From an uncultured Alphaproteobacteria bacterium (lineage in GTDB: Bacteria; Pseudomonadota; Alphaproteobacteria; MPNO01; UBA2964), in NCBI GenBank assembly GCA_943787225.1, contig CALSLP010000004.1:390594-454593 (forward strand): a stretch of DNA of 64,000 nt. Reading direction: 5' to 3'. Position 1 is the first letter of the stretch. The number at the start of each line of letters is the position of its first letter. The position numbers and the translations under genes were made by a program. Below the pieces are notes generated by a model. The model saw only the letters and a program-made list of their open reading frames with translations. It ran no database searches and was not told where the DNA came from. Shown here in pieces: positions 8,374 through 17,176 of this stretch.

Positions 8374-9423
8374 TTAGCTCTGCCCTACTCGTTCCTCTGG
8401 CCGTAATCGTTTCATCCAGTCAGGAACCGCGCTCTCCAGCGCCTCCTCAATCCTGTTAAAATTCCGCTTCAGCTTCACGCCGAGATAAATCGTGGCGACT
8501 CCCACGATGGTAAGCACAAACGGAAATGGCAACGAGTCTTCAAATACTTCAAAAGCCAGATGGCCAAGATAGCCAAACGCACCTATAGCGCCATAGGCCA
8601 CGAACACCACACGGCGCAGGAATATGGCCGCGCCCATGGTAACAATATTAACCAGAAAATACAGGAACTTGGATATCTCACTGCCGCTATCGAGCAGGGA
8701 CAGACCGCACCAAAAGGCGGTCATGCCAAACAGATATCCCCAGAACGCAAAATCACGCTTCGTGCGCTGATCAATCAAATAAGCACCGACGATCATCGCC
8801 AGACCAAACCACACCGAAACCAGCTTGCGTAAATGCCCGACGGACGCCGTGACGCTGTCAGCGAGGATCGGCGTGAGATCCATCGACATATACCAAAGCG
8901 TAAAAGCGATTGGGGCGGTCAGAAACGGAAAGCGAAAGAACTTCAGGGCGATCAGCCCGGCAGCAATTGTCGCGATCTCGATCGTAAACCAGCCGCCCCT
9001 GATCCAGCGGTGAAAATCCTTATACGCGCCAGGATCATCAAATCCCCATAACCCCGTCCAACGCTGTATCCCGTAGACAGCAAGCGGTGTCATGCAAACC
9101 GCCATGGTAATCAACAACCCGCCAGGAACCTTCAAGCCATCCCGATGCCACAGCTTGGCACCAAACAGGACAAAGACGGTGGCATAGGTAACCGCGATGG
9201 CAAAGATACCGGCACCACCGAACTCTTCCCAGGCGCTGGTCATCAGCCACCCCATGGCACCGATCACCATGAAGGCGCCAAAGAAATAGACCAGGTTGAT
9301 CAGATCAAATTTTGGATTGTCTTCAGTGCGTTCGCCAAGGGCCCGCCACAACGCATCGACCTGAGCGGCTTCGATAACGCCCTGCTCCGCCGCCCATTTC
9401 AGGTCTTGTTTGGTAACCTGCAT
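8374..9423 (-). CDS. Integral membrane protein, DUF2157-like
   Basis: Membrane protein of 349 aa with a short soluble N-terminus (TKQDLKWAAEQGVIEAAQVDALW), which resembles the helical N-terminal part of DUF2157 proteins, followed by about nine hydrophobic segments such as LVYFFGAFMVIGAMGWLM and FPFVLTIVGVATIYLGV. The C-terminal tail is basic and cytoplasmic. I use the ATG at 9423 because GGCAGGAG lies just upstream; an ATG at 9471 is less likely. Function unknown, and no neighbour gives a clue. Confidence 0.7.
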   Translation of the reverse strand: MQVTKQDLKWAAEQGVIEAAQVDALWRALGERTEDNPKFDLINLVYFFGAFMVIGAMGWLMTSAWEEFGGAGIFAIAVTYATVFVLFGAKLWHRDGLKVPGGLLITMAVCMTPLAVYGIQRWTGLWGFDDPGAYKDFHRWIRGGWFTIEIATIAAGLIALKFFRFPFLTAPIAFTLWYMSMDLTPILADSVTASVGHLRKLVSVWFGLAMIVGAYLIDQRTKRDFAFWGYLFGMTAFWCGLSLLDSGSEISKFLYFLVNIVTMGAAIFLRRVVFVAYGAIGAFGYLGHLAFEVFEDSLPFPFVLTIVGVATIYLGVKLKRNFNRIEEALESAVPDWMKRLRPEERVGQS

Positions 9424-9540
9424 TGATCTCCTGCCCACCGACACCGCGTATTGATCATCACGGCTCCTCATGAGTGTAAGGTATCAGCGAAAATTGTGGC
9501 AAAACAATGCCGTGTCGACGTTTAGTTTCTGGCGAGAAGA

Positions 9541-10806
9541 CTAGGCGATTTTCACTGCCTGCTCAGGTTTGCGACACAAGCGATAGGCAGGGAAGCGCAG
9601 CCGGGCGGTTAATCCCTCTGGGCCGCCAGGTAACAATTCAAGTCGACCACCATGAAGTTCGATCAGACGCCGGACGAGCAGCAGTCCCAAACCGGTACCA
9701 CCTTGTTCTCCAAGATTTATATGACCAATTTCATCATGACGACCAAGAATTTTCTCAATCGCTGCAGGCAACATCCCGGGGCCGTTATCAACAATCTCGA
9801 TATGTGTTTCACCGACACCGGAATCCCTGACCCACAACGAAATGCGGCCACCATCGGGAACAAACTTGACGGCATTATGCAAAAGATTGGTCAACATTTG
9901 GGTTGTCAGCGTCGGGTCAACATTGAGCCAAACCGTCTCGCTATCCTTGCTGACAACGATGGAAATATTCTTTTCTTCCGCCATCACATGTACAGATTGC
10001 TGGGCAATCTTTAGCAAGTCCTGCAGGCTGGTTTTTTGCTCCTTCAGAACGATTTCCCCGGTCTTTGCCCGAGCCATATCCAACATGCGGTCAGCGACGC
10101 ATGAAACATGTTCGGCGGTCTGACGGATATCCGATAAATATTCAGGATATTTCGGGTCGCTCAACGGCCCAAACATTTGATCGTCCACGATCTGGGAAAG
10201 ACTCAACAGTGTCGCAATCGGCGACCGAATTTCATGGGCCACCAGCGCAAATAGATCTTTCTTGGCCTGTTCTGTTTCCTCGCTCGATAACGGGACAATT
10301 CCGTTCTCGATCAATTGCCGCCGCATTTCCAGCATCTGCATCGCAAGGGCGGCAAATGATTCCAGATGGGCCCGCTTCGTACAGCCAAATTCAGCGTGGG
10401 GTTCATAGTCAATAACGCACAACGTTCCGAGGCGAAAACCTTCGGACGTAATCAGTGGCGCCCCGGCATAGAACCGAATAAAAGGCGCCCCGGTTACCAA
10501 CGGGCTTTTGTGGAACCGAACGTCTTCTTTCGCGTCGAGAACGACAAGCGGACCGTCTTCCAAAATCGCATGCGCACAAAACGCAACATCGCGCGGCGTT
10601 TCATCGACCTCCAGCCCTACCTTGGATTTGAACCATTGTCGTTCACCATCGAGAATGGAAATGAGAACAGTTGGCGCGCCAAATGTTTCCCCAACCAAGG
10701 CCGTCAATTGATCAAAGGCGGGTTCCGGCTTGGTATCCAGAATGCCGTATTTTTCTAGAACGTCGAGACGGCTGGCTTCGTTAAACGGCACCGGAAACAT
10801 GAGCAT
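9541..10806 (-). CDS. GAF-domain sensor histidine kinase
   Basis: Soluble histidine kinase of 421 aa with no membrane segment. A GAF domain spans about residues 20-165 (opening RLDVLEKYGILDTKPEPAFD, including FCAHAI). The HisKA helix carries the phospho-accepting His in FALVAHEIRSPIATLLS near 195, and the HATPase domain shows NAVKFVPDGG, DNGPGM and GGTGLGLLLVRR. This GAF subtype is common in free-standing kinases that sense small ligands or redox state. No response regulator is adjacent, so its partner is unknown. Confidence 0.92.
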   Translation of the reverse strand: MLMFPVPFNEASRLDVLEKYGILDTKPEPAFDQLTALVGETFGAPTVLISILDGERQWFKSKVGLEVDETPRDVAFCAHAILEDGPLVVLDAKEDVRFHKSPLVTGAPFIRFYAGAPLITSEGFRLGTLCVIDYEPHAEFGCTKRAHLESFAALAMQMLEMRRQLIENGIVPLSSEETEQAKKDLFALVAHEIRSPIATLLSLSQIVDDQMFGPLSDPKYPEYLSDIRQTAEHVSCVADRMLDMARAKTGEIVLKEQKTSLQDLLKIAQQSVHVMAEEKNISIVVSKDSETVWLNVDPTLTTQMLTNLLHNAVKFVPDGGRISLWVRDSGVGETHIEIVDNGPGMLPAAIEKILGRHDEIGHINLGEQGGTGLGLLLVRRLIELHGGRLELLPGGPEGLTARLRFPAYRLCRKPEQAVKIA

Positions 10807-11040
10807 TCATCCACATTATTTATAAGACGTTAAACTGGGCGAATTCTGTTAATAAATCGCTAAAGAACGAACCGATGCATGGCCAATCGACCACGGGTTT
10901 CACTCCGCAACAACTGAGGAAACATCTGTTTCCGATACAAGCTCACCACCCCTTGCTGCTGTCGGCGATATACGCTTAGGTTAGAATGTAATTCTGTTTT
11001 GGGGACCAAGCCCCGGAAGCTCAAGCGGGAGATCAATAAA

Positions 11041-11825
11041 ATGGCCGATCACAAGGCTGAGACAATCGATATCAATGGCTGTGCTACCGAAGTGCGGCGC
11101 GGCGGCAGCGGGCCAACCCTGCTGTTCTTGCACGGTGCAGGCGGCATTAGTGCCTGGGCGCCTTATCTCGATGCGCTGGCAGGGCGCTATGACGTCATCG
11201 CGCCAAGCCATCCGGGCTTTGGCAACAGCGATGATCCCGAATGGCTCGATAACATATCGGACATGGCCTATTTCTATCTCGATTTTATGGAACAGCTCGA
11301 CCTGACCGATGTCCATCTCGTCGGCAATTCGCTGGGCGGCTGGATCGCCAGTGAAATCGCTGTCCGCAGTACCGACCGCATCAAGACCCTCACTTTGGTC
11401 TCCGCCGCCGGGGTCAATGTTGTCGGCGTACCGATGGGCGATATCTTTATGTGGAGCAACGAAGAAGCGGCCCGCAAGATGTTCTTTAATCAGGAAATGG
11501 CTGAGGCCCGAATCTCGCAGGCGGCGATATGACGGATGCGCAAAAAGACGTGCAGCTCAAAAACTACTTCACCACCGGCAAGCTGTCATGGAACCCGCGC
11601 TTCCATAACCCTGACCTGATCAAATGGCTGCACCGCATAAAACTGCCGACCATGCTGATCTGGGGTGAGAACGACAATATCTTCCCGCCGGTTTACGGCG
11701 AAGCCTATCAGGCTGCGATTGCCGGCTCCGAACTGCGGATCATTCCCGAATGCGGCCATCTACCCCACCAGGAAAAACTCGATGATTTCCTCGCCGGGGT
11801 CGACGCCATCACATCAAAGAATTAA
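11041..11825 (+). CDS. Alpha/beta hydrolase, split into two frames
   Basis: The first frame (11041-11532) carries the oxyanion segment LFLHGAGGISAW and the nucleophile elbow VGNSLGGW. The second (11529-11825, shifted) carries the acid residue in LIWGENDNIFPP and the catalytic His in ECGHLPHQEKL. Neither half alone has a complete Ser-Asp-His triad. They meet at an ATGA overlap, so this is either a one-base deletion or a real split with coupled translation. The ATG at 11041 is preceded by GGGAG. It lies directly ahead of a luciferase-like monooxygenase gene, a common pairing in which the hydrolase acts on the oxidised product. This is the only broken gene in the first 41 kb. Confidence 0.8.
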
Positions 11826-11840
11826 CTGGGGGACCAGCAA

Positions 11841-13004
11841 ATGCGATTTTCATTTTTCCATCTGATGCCCTATAGCGCGGTCGACCTTGATGCCATCAAG
11901 GACACCGCCTGGATCAATTTCTCCAACGCCAATTACGACCCCAAGGAAGGCCACAAGCTCTATAACCGCTATCTCGACGAGCTTGAATATGCCGATGAGC
12001 TGGGCTTCGACGGCATCTGTGTCAATGAACATCATCAGACCGCTTACGGCATCATGCCCCAACCAAGCGTGTTGGCCGGTGCCCTGTCGCGCCGCACCGA
12101 GAACGCCAAGATATGTGTCCTTGGACGGGCTCTACCGCTGACCGAGAACCCGCTCTCGATTGCCGAAGAATATGCGATGATCGATAACGTCACCGGCGGC
12201 CGCCTGATTGCCGGTTTCGTGCGCGGCATTGGCTGCGAATATCATTCCTATATGGTCAACCCATCGAGCTCGCTGGCGAAATTCCACGAGGCGCATGATT
12301 TGATCCTGCAGGCCTGGACCCAGCCTGGCCCGACCGCCTTCGAAGGCAAATACTATCGCTTTCAATATGTGAATATGTGGCCGCGCCCCTATCAGCAGCC
12401 CCATCCACCGATCTGGATTCCGTCGCAGGGCTCCACTGAAACCAAGGACTGGGCCTCGCACCCCGATCGCAAATATACCATGCTGATGACGTTCAGCCCG
12501 ATCCAGAACGTGGTTCGGAACATGAATGCCTATTCCGATAAATGCGACGAATATGGCTATAAATGTCAGCCCGATCAGCTCGGCTGGGCATTGCCGCTTT
12601 ATGTCGCCGAGACCGATGAGAAGGCCATTGAAGAGGCGCGTCCGCATATCGAGAACTTCTTTAACAAGTTCGTGCTGGCACCAACCGAATACCGCATGCC
12701 GCCGGGCTATTCTTCGATCAACTCCTACAAGATGATCATGGAAAACAAGATGAAGTTCCGGGAACAATATCTCAGCATCGAAATGCTGATGGAGAACGGT
12801 ATGTTCATCTGCGGCAGCCCATCGACCGTTTCTGAAAAGCTTGAGAGTTATCAGGAGCAGATGGGCTACGGCAATCTCGTCATCATGGGGCAGTTCGCGA
12901 CGCTCGATCATGAGCACACCAAGAAGAGCATGCAGATGTTTGCCGAAGAGGTGATGCCCAAGCTGCGTCATATTGGGGAGCCCGACGCCGCGGCGGCGGA
13001 GTAG
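11841..13004 (+). CDS. LLM-class flavin-dependent oxidoreductase
   Basis: Bacterial luciferase-like TIM-barrel monooxygenase of 387 aa. Family features include FDGICVNEHHQTAYG near residue 55, a typical PSVLAGALSRRT stretch, and YAMIDNVTGGRLIAGFVRG. It would use reduced FMN supplied by a separate reductase (a flavin reductase gene lies at 29.7 kb, but not linked). It follows the split alpha/beta hydrolase at 15 nt with GGGGGA as ribosome site, so the two are one transcription unit. Substrate unknown. Confidence 0.93.
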   Translation: MRFSFFHLMPYSAVDLDAIKDTAWINFSNANYDPKEGHKLYNRYLDELEYADELGFDGICVNEHHQTAYGIMPQPSVLAGALSRRTENAKICVLGRALPLTENPLSIAEEYAMIDNVTGGRLIAGFVRGIGCEYHSYMVNPSSSLAKFHEAHDLILQAWTQPGPTAFEGKYYRFQYVNMWPRPYQQPHPPIWIPSQGSTETKDWASHPDRKYTMLMTFSPIQNVVRNMNAYSDKCDEYGYKCQPDQLGWALPLYVAETDEKAIEEARPHIENFFNKFVLAPTEYRMPPGYSSINSYKMIMENKMKFREQYLSIEMLMENGMFICGSPSTVSEKLESYQEQMGYGNLVIMGQFATLDHEHTKKSMQMFAEEVMPKLRHIGEPDAAAAE

Positions 13005-13074
13005 CAGCGCTGGACACCATCGATCTCAACCAGGATCACGGCCGCGCCGGTTAAAACACGACGGAGCTGATGCG

Positions 13075-13890
13075 ATGACCAGACCGATTTATCTTCTGGC
13101 GATGATGTTCACCGTGACGCTGCTGCAAACCGCGCCAACCGCCGCCCAGGAAAGGACCGCTATGGCAACGATCCCCGGCGGCCCCTTCATGATGGGCAGT
13201 GCGACCGGGATGGCCGATGAACGCCCCGTCCATCGCATTATGCTGGCCGCTTTCCAGATCGACCGGATCGCGGTCAGCAATCGCGCCTTCGCGGCTTTTC
13301 TCAATGCCAAGGGCTGGAAGGACAGTGACGGTCGGCGCTACTACGATGTCGATGATGGCGATGCCCGCATTCACCGGCGGGGCGGCGTCTTCGTTGCCGA
13401 TCAAGGATATGAAACCCACGCCGCCGTTGAACCGTCATGGCGCGGGGCGCGCGCCTATTGCCAATGGCGCGGTAAACGCCTGCCGACGGAAGCCGAATGG
13501 GAACGCGCCGCACGTGGATCAGATGGCCGTGAATTTCCCTGGGGCAACACCGCGCCCAACCGGTCCCTGGCGCAGTTCGGCGCAGGCTGGAATGAGACGA
13601 TCGCTGTCACCGGACCCAAGGCCGGGGCGACTCCCGACGGCGTTATCGGGCTGGCGGGCAACACCCATGAATGGACATCGAGCCTGTACCGCCGCTACCC
13701 CTATCGTGCCGGTGATGGCCGCGAAGACCCGGAAGCCTTCGGAGACCGTGTCACCAGAGGCGGCGCCCATGATAGCGATGCCAATGATCTACGGGCGGCA
13801 TGGCGGGGGAACGGGGTATCCCGCAGCCCCGGCGCCGGTCATCACAATATCGGGTTTCGCTGTGCCCGCGATATGCCACCACCGTCTTGA
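13075..13890 (+). CDS. Exported SUMF1/formylglycine-generating-enzyme-like protein
   Basis: Protein of 271 aa with a signal peptide (RPIYLLAMMFTVTLLQTAPTA) and a SUMF1/FGE-sulfatase fold: IPGGPFMMGS at the start, LPTEAEWERAARG, FPWGN, GLAGNTHEWTSS, RGGAHD and IGFRCARD at the end. The fold includes true formylglycine-generating enzymes and many ergothioneine- or kinase-linked relatives. The Cys pair of true FGE is not evident and no sulfatase gene is nearby, so enzymatic activity is uncertain. The start at 13075 has CGGAG upstream. It follows the LLM gene by 70 nt. Confidence 0.88.
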   Translation: MTRPIYLLAMMFTVTLLQTAPTAAQERTAMATIPGGPFMMGSATGMADERPVHRIMLAAFQIDRIAVSNRAFAAFLNAKGWKDSDGRRYYDVDDGDARIHRRGGVFVADQGYETHAAVEPSWRGARAYCQWRGKRLPTEAEWERAARGSDGREFPWGNTAPNRSLAQFGAGWNETIAVTGPKAGATPDGVIGLAGNTHEWTSSLYRRYPYRAGDGREDPEAFGDRVTRGGAHDSDANDLRAAWRGNGVSRSPGAGHHNIGFRCARDMPPPS

Positions 13891-13975
13891 CGGCACCGAC
13901 ATAACGAATCTGTTAGCCGGGCTCACAATTTCCGAATAGGTTCCGCAGCGTTTTAAACGATTTTCGGATGGCGTT

Positions 13976-14605
13976 ATGTCTTCAGCTGAATCCACACCAA
14001 ATTCATGGCCCGACCCTGTATCACTCCACGGCGAGATCGTCTCTGTCGTGCCGCTGCATCAATCGCATTGCGATGACCTGAAAGAAGCCAGCGCTGACGG
14101 CGAGCTCTACAAGCTGTGGTACACCACCGTGCCAACGCCCGAGGATATGGCTGACGAAATTGACCGGCGGCTCGGCCTCCAGGCGGCGGGGTCAATGCTA
14201 CCCTTTGCGATCATTGAGAAAGCCCCAGGGAAGACAGAGGGCAAGGCGGTCGGCATGACGACCTATATGGATATCGATGCCACCCATAAGCGGCTCGAAA
14301 TCGGCTCAACCTGGTATCGCAAATCCGTCCAGCGCAGCGGGCTCAACACCGAATGCAAGCTGCTGATGCTGACCCATGCCTTTGAGGTGCTGGATTGTAT
14401 CGCGGTTGAATTCCGTACCCATTTCATGAACCGACAAAGCCGTAACGGCATCGAACGGCTCGGTGCCAAACTCGACGGCATCCTGCGCTCGCACCGGGTC
14501 ATGAAAAACGGCACGCTGCGTGACACGGCGGTCTATTCCATCATCGCCAGCGAATGGCCTGCCGTAAAAGCCAATTTGACGTGGGAAATGGAAAAGCCGA
14601 GGTAA
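13976..14605 (+). CDS. GNAT-family N-acetyltransferase (RimJ/RimL-like)
   Basis: Protein of 209 aa of the acetyltransferase group that modifies protein N-termini or small amines. It opens with LHGEIVSVVPLHQSHCDDL, has the central strand KAVGMTTYMDIDATHKRLEIGSTWY, and the acetyl-CoA site region FRTHFMNRQSRNGIERLG. A strongly similar arrangement is seen in RimJ/RimL-like proteins. Substrate unknown. The frame is intact and stands alone. Confidence 0.88.
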   Translation: MSSAESTPNSWPDPVSLHGEIVSVVPLHQSHCDDLKEASADGELYKLWYTTVPTPEDMADEIDRRLGLQAAGSMLPFAIIEKAPGKTEGKAVGMTTYMDIDATHKRLEIGSTWYRKSVQRSGLNTECKLLMLTHAFEVLDCIAVEFRTHFMNRQSRNGIERLGAKLDGILRSHRVMKNGTLRDTAVYSIIASEWPAVKANLTWEMEKPR

Positions 14606-14646
14606 CCGTCCCAACTTAGGTTCTCAGCTATTCTCCCCACTCGTCA

Positions 14647-14720
14647 CCCCGGACCTGATCCGGGGTCCATGTCAGACACCGCGCCCCGACAGCCCAAATG
14701 GATCCCGCATCAAGTGCGGG
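14647..14720. repeat. Composite palindromic repeat, copy 1
   Basis: Two imperfect palindromes 57 nt apart (start to start): 14647-14665 (CCCCGG..CCGGGG arms) and 14704-14720 (CCCGCA..TGCGGG arms). The same pair, same spacing and similar filler recur at 15830-15903. It lies in the 415-nt gene-free gap before the PEP-CTERM gene; the rest of that gap (14721-15020) holds nothing else I recognise. Confidence 0.85.
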
Positions 14721-15020
14721 ATGACAGTCCGGGGTGCGGATGACAGGCGAAAAGTCTGGGATAACGACGGAAAACCATCCAACTCCGTGGAAAGACACAC
14801 CACAACCTGAAGCAGTAATATTCTTCGATTCGAAGGTAGACCGTTTAGCCATTCAACGCTTGTATTTCGGCCCATAACTGTCGGAATTCCTTACGTTTTT
14901 GGATATTTCGGCTAGCACCTATTCTATAACCAACTGTTATTTTTCAATAAGCTAAAAATGGCATACATCTTGCATAGTTAGCAGTAATAACGACGTTAAA
15001 ACCTGTTTCTGGATGTTCCG

Positions 15021-15677
15021 ATGTTTAAGTGTGTAAAAGTTATTTTAGCAGCAGCACTCTTTATGAGTGTATCCGGGGCCAATGCCGCCTTTATCACCTA
15101 TACCAGCGAAAGCGCCTGGGATACGGCAGTCGGCGCATCCACTGTCGAGGATTTCAACAGCATCACGTCGGTGACCTCCTTTACAACGACACCGCTTACC
15201 GTCGGAAATCTGACACTTAGCGGCTTCACACCTAATCACCCTGATTTTAACAAGGTATTTCAAACCGACCCGTACTTTAGTTTCACGTCGAGCCATGTGA
15301 ATTTTGCGACCAGCAACGTGGTTGGCGATCAGTTCCGGATTGATTTTGGTACTGGCGTTTCGGCCTGGGGTGCAACTATTGCTAATTTGGAGCCCGTTCG
15401 GGGCAGTTCCTTTACCGCCTTCGATTCCAATGACGTCGCGCTTGGCACGATGAACGCCTATAATGCTTCAAACAACGCATTTCACGGCTTTGAACTCACC
15501 AGCGGCGAAATCGCGTCCTATATCGTTTTCAATGCAAACACGGTAGATGAGTTCGCGGGCTTGGATGACGCCAAATTCGTCACCGCAGATGCTGCCGTGC
15601 CGGAGCCCGGATCAATGCTTATTTTTGGTCTCGGTCTGCTCGGCCTTGGTTACATTCGGCGTCGTAAAGCGGCCTGA
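15021..15677 (+). CDS. PEP-CTERM sorting domain protein
   Basis: Secreted protein of 218 aa: a signal peptide (ILAAALFMSVSGANA), a beta-rich domain of about 160 aa with no recognised family, and a textbook C-terminal sorting signal VPEPGSMLIFGLGLLGLGYI followed by RRRKAA. The presumed exosortase is outside the window. It stands alone in a 1.5-kb region and is flanked on both sides by copies of the composite palindromic repeat. The ribosome site is weak. Role unknown; it may be a surface or matrix component. Confidence 0.85.
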   Translation: MFKCVKVILAAALFMSVSGANAAFITYTSESAWDTAVGASTVEDFNSITSVTSFTTTPLTVGNLTLSGFTPNHPDFNKVFQTDPYFSFTSSHVNFATSNVVGDQFRIDFGTGVSAWGATIANLEPVRGSSFTAFDSNDVALGTMNAYNASNNAFHGFELTSGEIASYIVFNANTVDEFAGLDDAKFVTADAAVPEPGSMLIFGLGLLGLGYIRRRKAA

Positions 15678-15717
15678 CTATACATTTAAACGATAGCGCC
15701 TGGTGGCAAGCATGGAT

Positions 15718-15776
15718 CCCGCATCAAGTGCGGGATGACGTTTGGAGCGTGCGGGATGACGTTTGGAGCGTGCGGG
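15718..15776. repeat. Palindrome plus 21-bp tandem duplication
   Basis: A 17-nt palindrome (15718-15734) runs into a tandem repeat: the 21-nt unit beginning TGCGGGATGACG occurs at 15729-15749 and 15750-15770, with the first six bases of a third at 15771-15776. It looks like a local expansion of the palindromic repeat arm. Confidence 0.8.
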
Positions 15777-15829
15777 CTAGCGAGTGGTTTGCAGGATGCA
15801 AGGAAAAGAATACCCCCCACTACCTGTCA

Positions 15830-15903
15830 CCCCGGACCTGATCCGGGGTCCATTTCAAATACCGCGCCGCGACAGCCCAAATCGATCCCGCATCAAGTGC
15901 GGG
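15830..15903. repeat. Composite palindromic repeat, copy 2
   Basis: Second copy of the element at 14647-14720: palindromes at 15830-15848 and 15887-15903 with the same 57-nt offset and closely similar spacer. Direct orientation relative to copy 1. Together with 15718-15776, 15997-16015 and 16116-16140 it fills the 491-nt gene-free gap after the PEP-CTERM gene. Confidence 0.85.
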
Positions 15904-15996
15904 ATGACGGCTGGGTTTGCTGAATAAAAGCCAGCGAACTGGGTGAGCAGCCAGAAAACAGAATTACCGGTCGCGAACATCTCCCTCTGTCTGTCA

Positions 15997-16015
15997 CCCC
16001 GGACTTGATCCGGGG
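15997..16015. repeat. Palindromic repeat (REP-like)
   Basis: Single copy of the CCCCGG..CCGGGG palindrome with one base difference from the other copies (ACTTGAT for ACCTGAT in the centre), followed by the same TCCAT extension. Confidence 0.8.
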
Positions 16016-16115
16016 TCCATTTCACATACTTCGCCTATCTTTTAGGAACCTGTCATTACCGGACCTTCATCCGCTTCACGTTCTCAGCCAGTAATCCAGT
16101 TCTGCCGACTGGCTT

Positions 16116-16140
16116 CATAGCCGGGTCATGCCCGGCTATG
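16116..16140. repeat. Perfect 10-bp-arm palindrome, possible terminator
   Basis: Inverted repeat with arms CATAGCCGGG and CCCGGCTATG around TCATG. It lies 29 nt beyond the stop of the leftward aldo/keto reductase gene and could act as its terminator, though no T-tract is evident. Confidence 0.6.
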
Positions 16141-16168
16141 AAGAGAGAAAAGAGATACGCGTTTGGTT

Positions 16169-17098
16169 TCAGCCAACCCCGACGATCTTGTCGATCTCCG
16201 CTAATTCTTCCCCTGTCATTTTCCATGACGCGGCCGCCGCGTTTTGTGCCATCTGCTCATAGCGAGTGGCCCCGGCAATAACGCTCACCGTCACCGGTTG
16301 CGACGCCAGCCAGGAAACCGCCAGGGTCAGCAAATCATGGCCACGTGATGTGGCAAAATTCTCCAGCGCTTCGAGCTGATCAAAATCGGCGCTGCTGAGC
16401 CTTGCATCACCATCGAGTCGTGTCCCTGCCGGTGCACCCTCGCCGCGCCGGTATTTGCCGGTCAGTAACCCCATCTCCAGCGGATAGAACGGCAGGACGC
16501 CGATATTATTTTCCGCACAGACCGGCGTGAGATCTTTCTCAATATCGCGGTTCAGGACACTCCATCTGTTTTGCGCTGTGACGAAGCCCTGATAGCCAGC
16601 CGCCTCCGCCGCTGCGACCGCCTCTGCCATCTGTTCGGCTGAGTAATTGGAACACCCAAACAGCCGGATTTTGCCTTCATTGCGCAAATCATTGAACGTG
16701 CCCAGCGTATCTTCAATCGGCGTTGACGGGTCGGGCCGGTGCAGCTGATAAAGCTCGACATGATCGGTCTGGAGTTTTTGCAGGCTGAGGTCGATGGCGA
16801 TCCGGATATTTTCCGGCGAGCCTTTGCCCTTCCCCTCAACATGCAGCATGTTATAGCCGACCTTGGTCGCCAGCGTGACCTGATCACGGCGGCCTTTAAG
16901 CGCGTTACCGATATATTCCTCCGACAGGCCGTTGCCATAGCCTTCCGCTGTGTCAAAGAAGGTAATCCCGGCATCGAGCGCGCCGTTGATAACCATGGTT
17001 GCGGCGTCCTGATCAATACGCCGACCAAAGGCATTGCAGCCGAGCCCAACGATGGTGATATCAAAGCCGCTCTCGCCGCCGATCCTGCGTGTTTCCAT
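16169..17098 (-). CDS. Aldo/keto reductase
   Basis: NADPH-dependent (beta/alpha)8 reductase of 309 aa. The catalytic tetrad is visible: Asp in FFDTAEGYG with the Tyr following, Lys in TLATKVGYN, and His in LYQLHRPDP. The cofactor-binding region near the end (VSVIAGATRYEQM) is typical. Acts on carbonyl substrates of unknown identity. It is divergent from the ABC transporter operon, with about 80 nt between starts. Confidence 0.94.
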   Translation of the reverse strand: METRRIGGESGFDITIVGLGCNAFGRRIDQDAATMVINGALDAGITFFDTAEGYGNGLSEEYIGNALKGRRDQVTLATKVGYNMLHVEGKGKGSPENIRIAIDLSLQKLQTDHVELYQLHRPDPSTPIEDTLGTFNDLRNEGKIRLFGCSNYSAEQMAEAVAAAEAAGYQGFVTAQNRWSVLNRDIEKDLTPVCAENNIGVLPFYPLEMGLLTGKYRRGEGAPAGTRLDGDARLSSADFDQLEALENFATSRGHDLLTLAVSWLASQPVTVSVIAGATRYEQMAQNAAAASWKMTGEELAEIDKIVGVG

Positions 17099-17176
17099 GA
17101 TTGCTTTCCTGTTTACACTTTGGCGCTATGCTAGCATGCAGAATGTGACTCGAAACCCTGTGGAGACAGGTAAGAT

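Noticed and set aside
11529..11532. TGA at the end of the first alpha/beta hydrolase half as another selenocysteine codon
   Set aside because: The downstream half is in a different frame, and translation past this TGA in its own frame gives no similarity to the hydrolase.
14641..16140. Palindromic repeats as a CRISPR array
   Set aside because: Units are few, unevenly spaced and have similar rather than unique spacers, and no cas gene is present.
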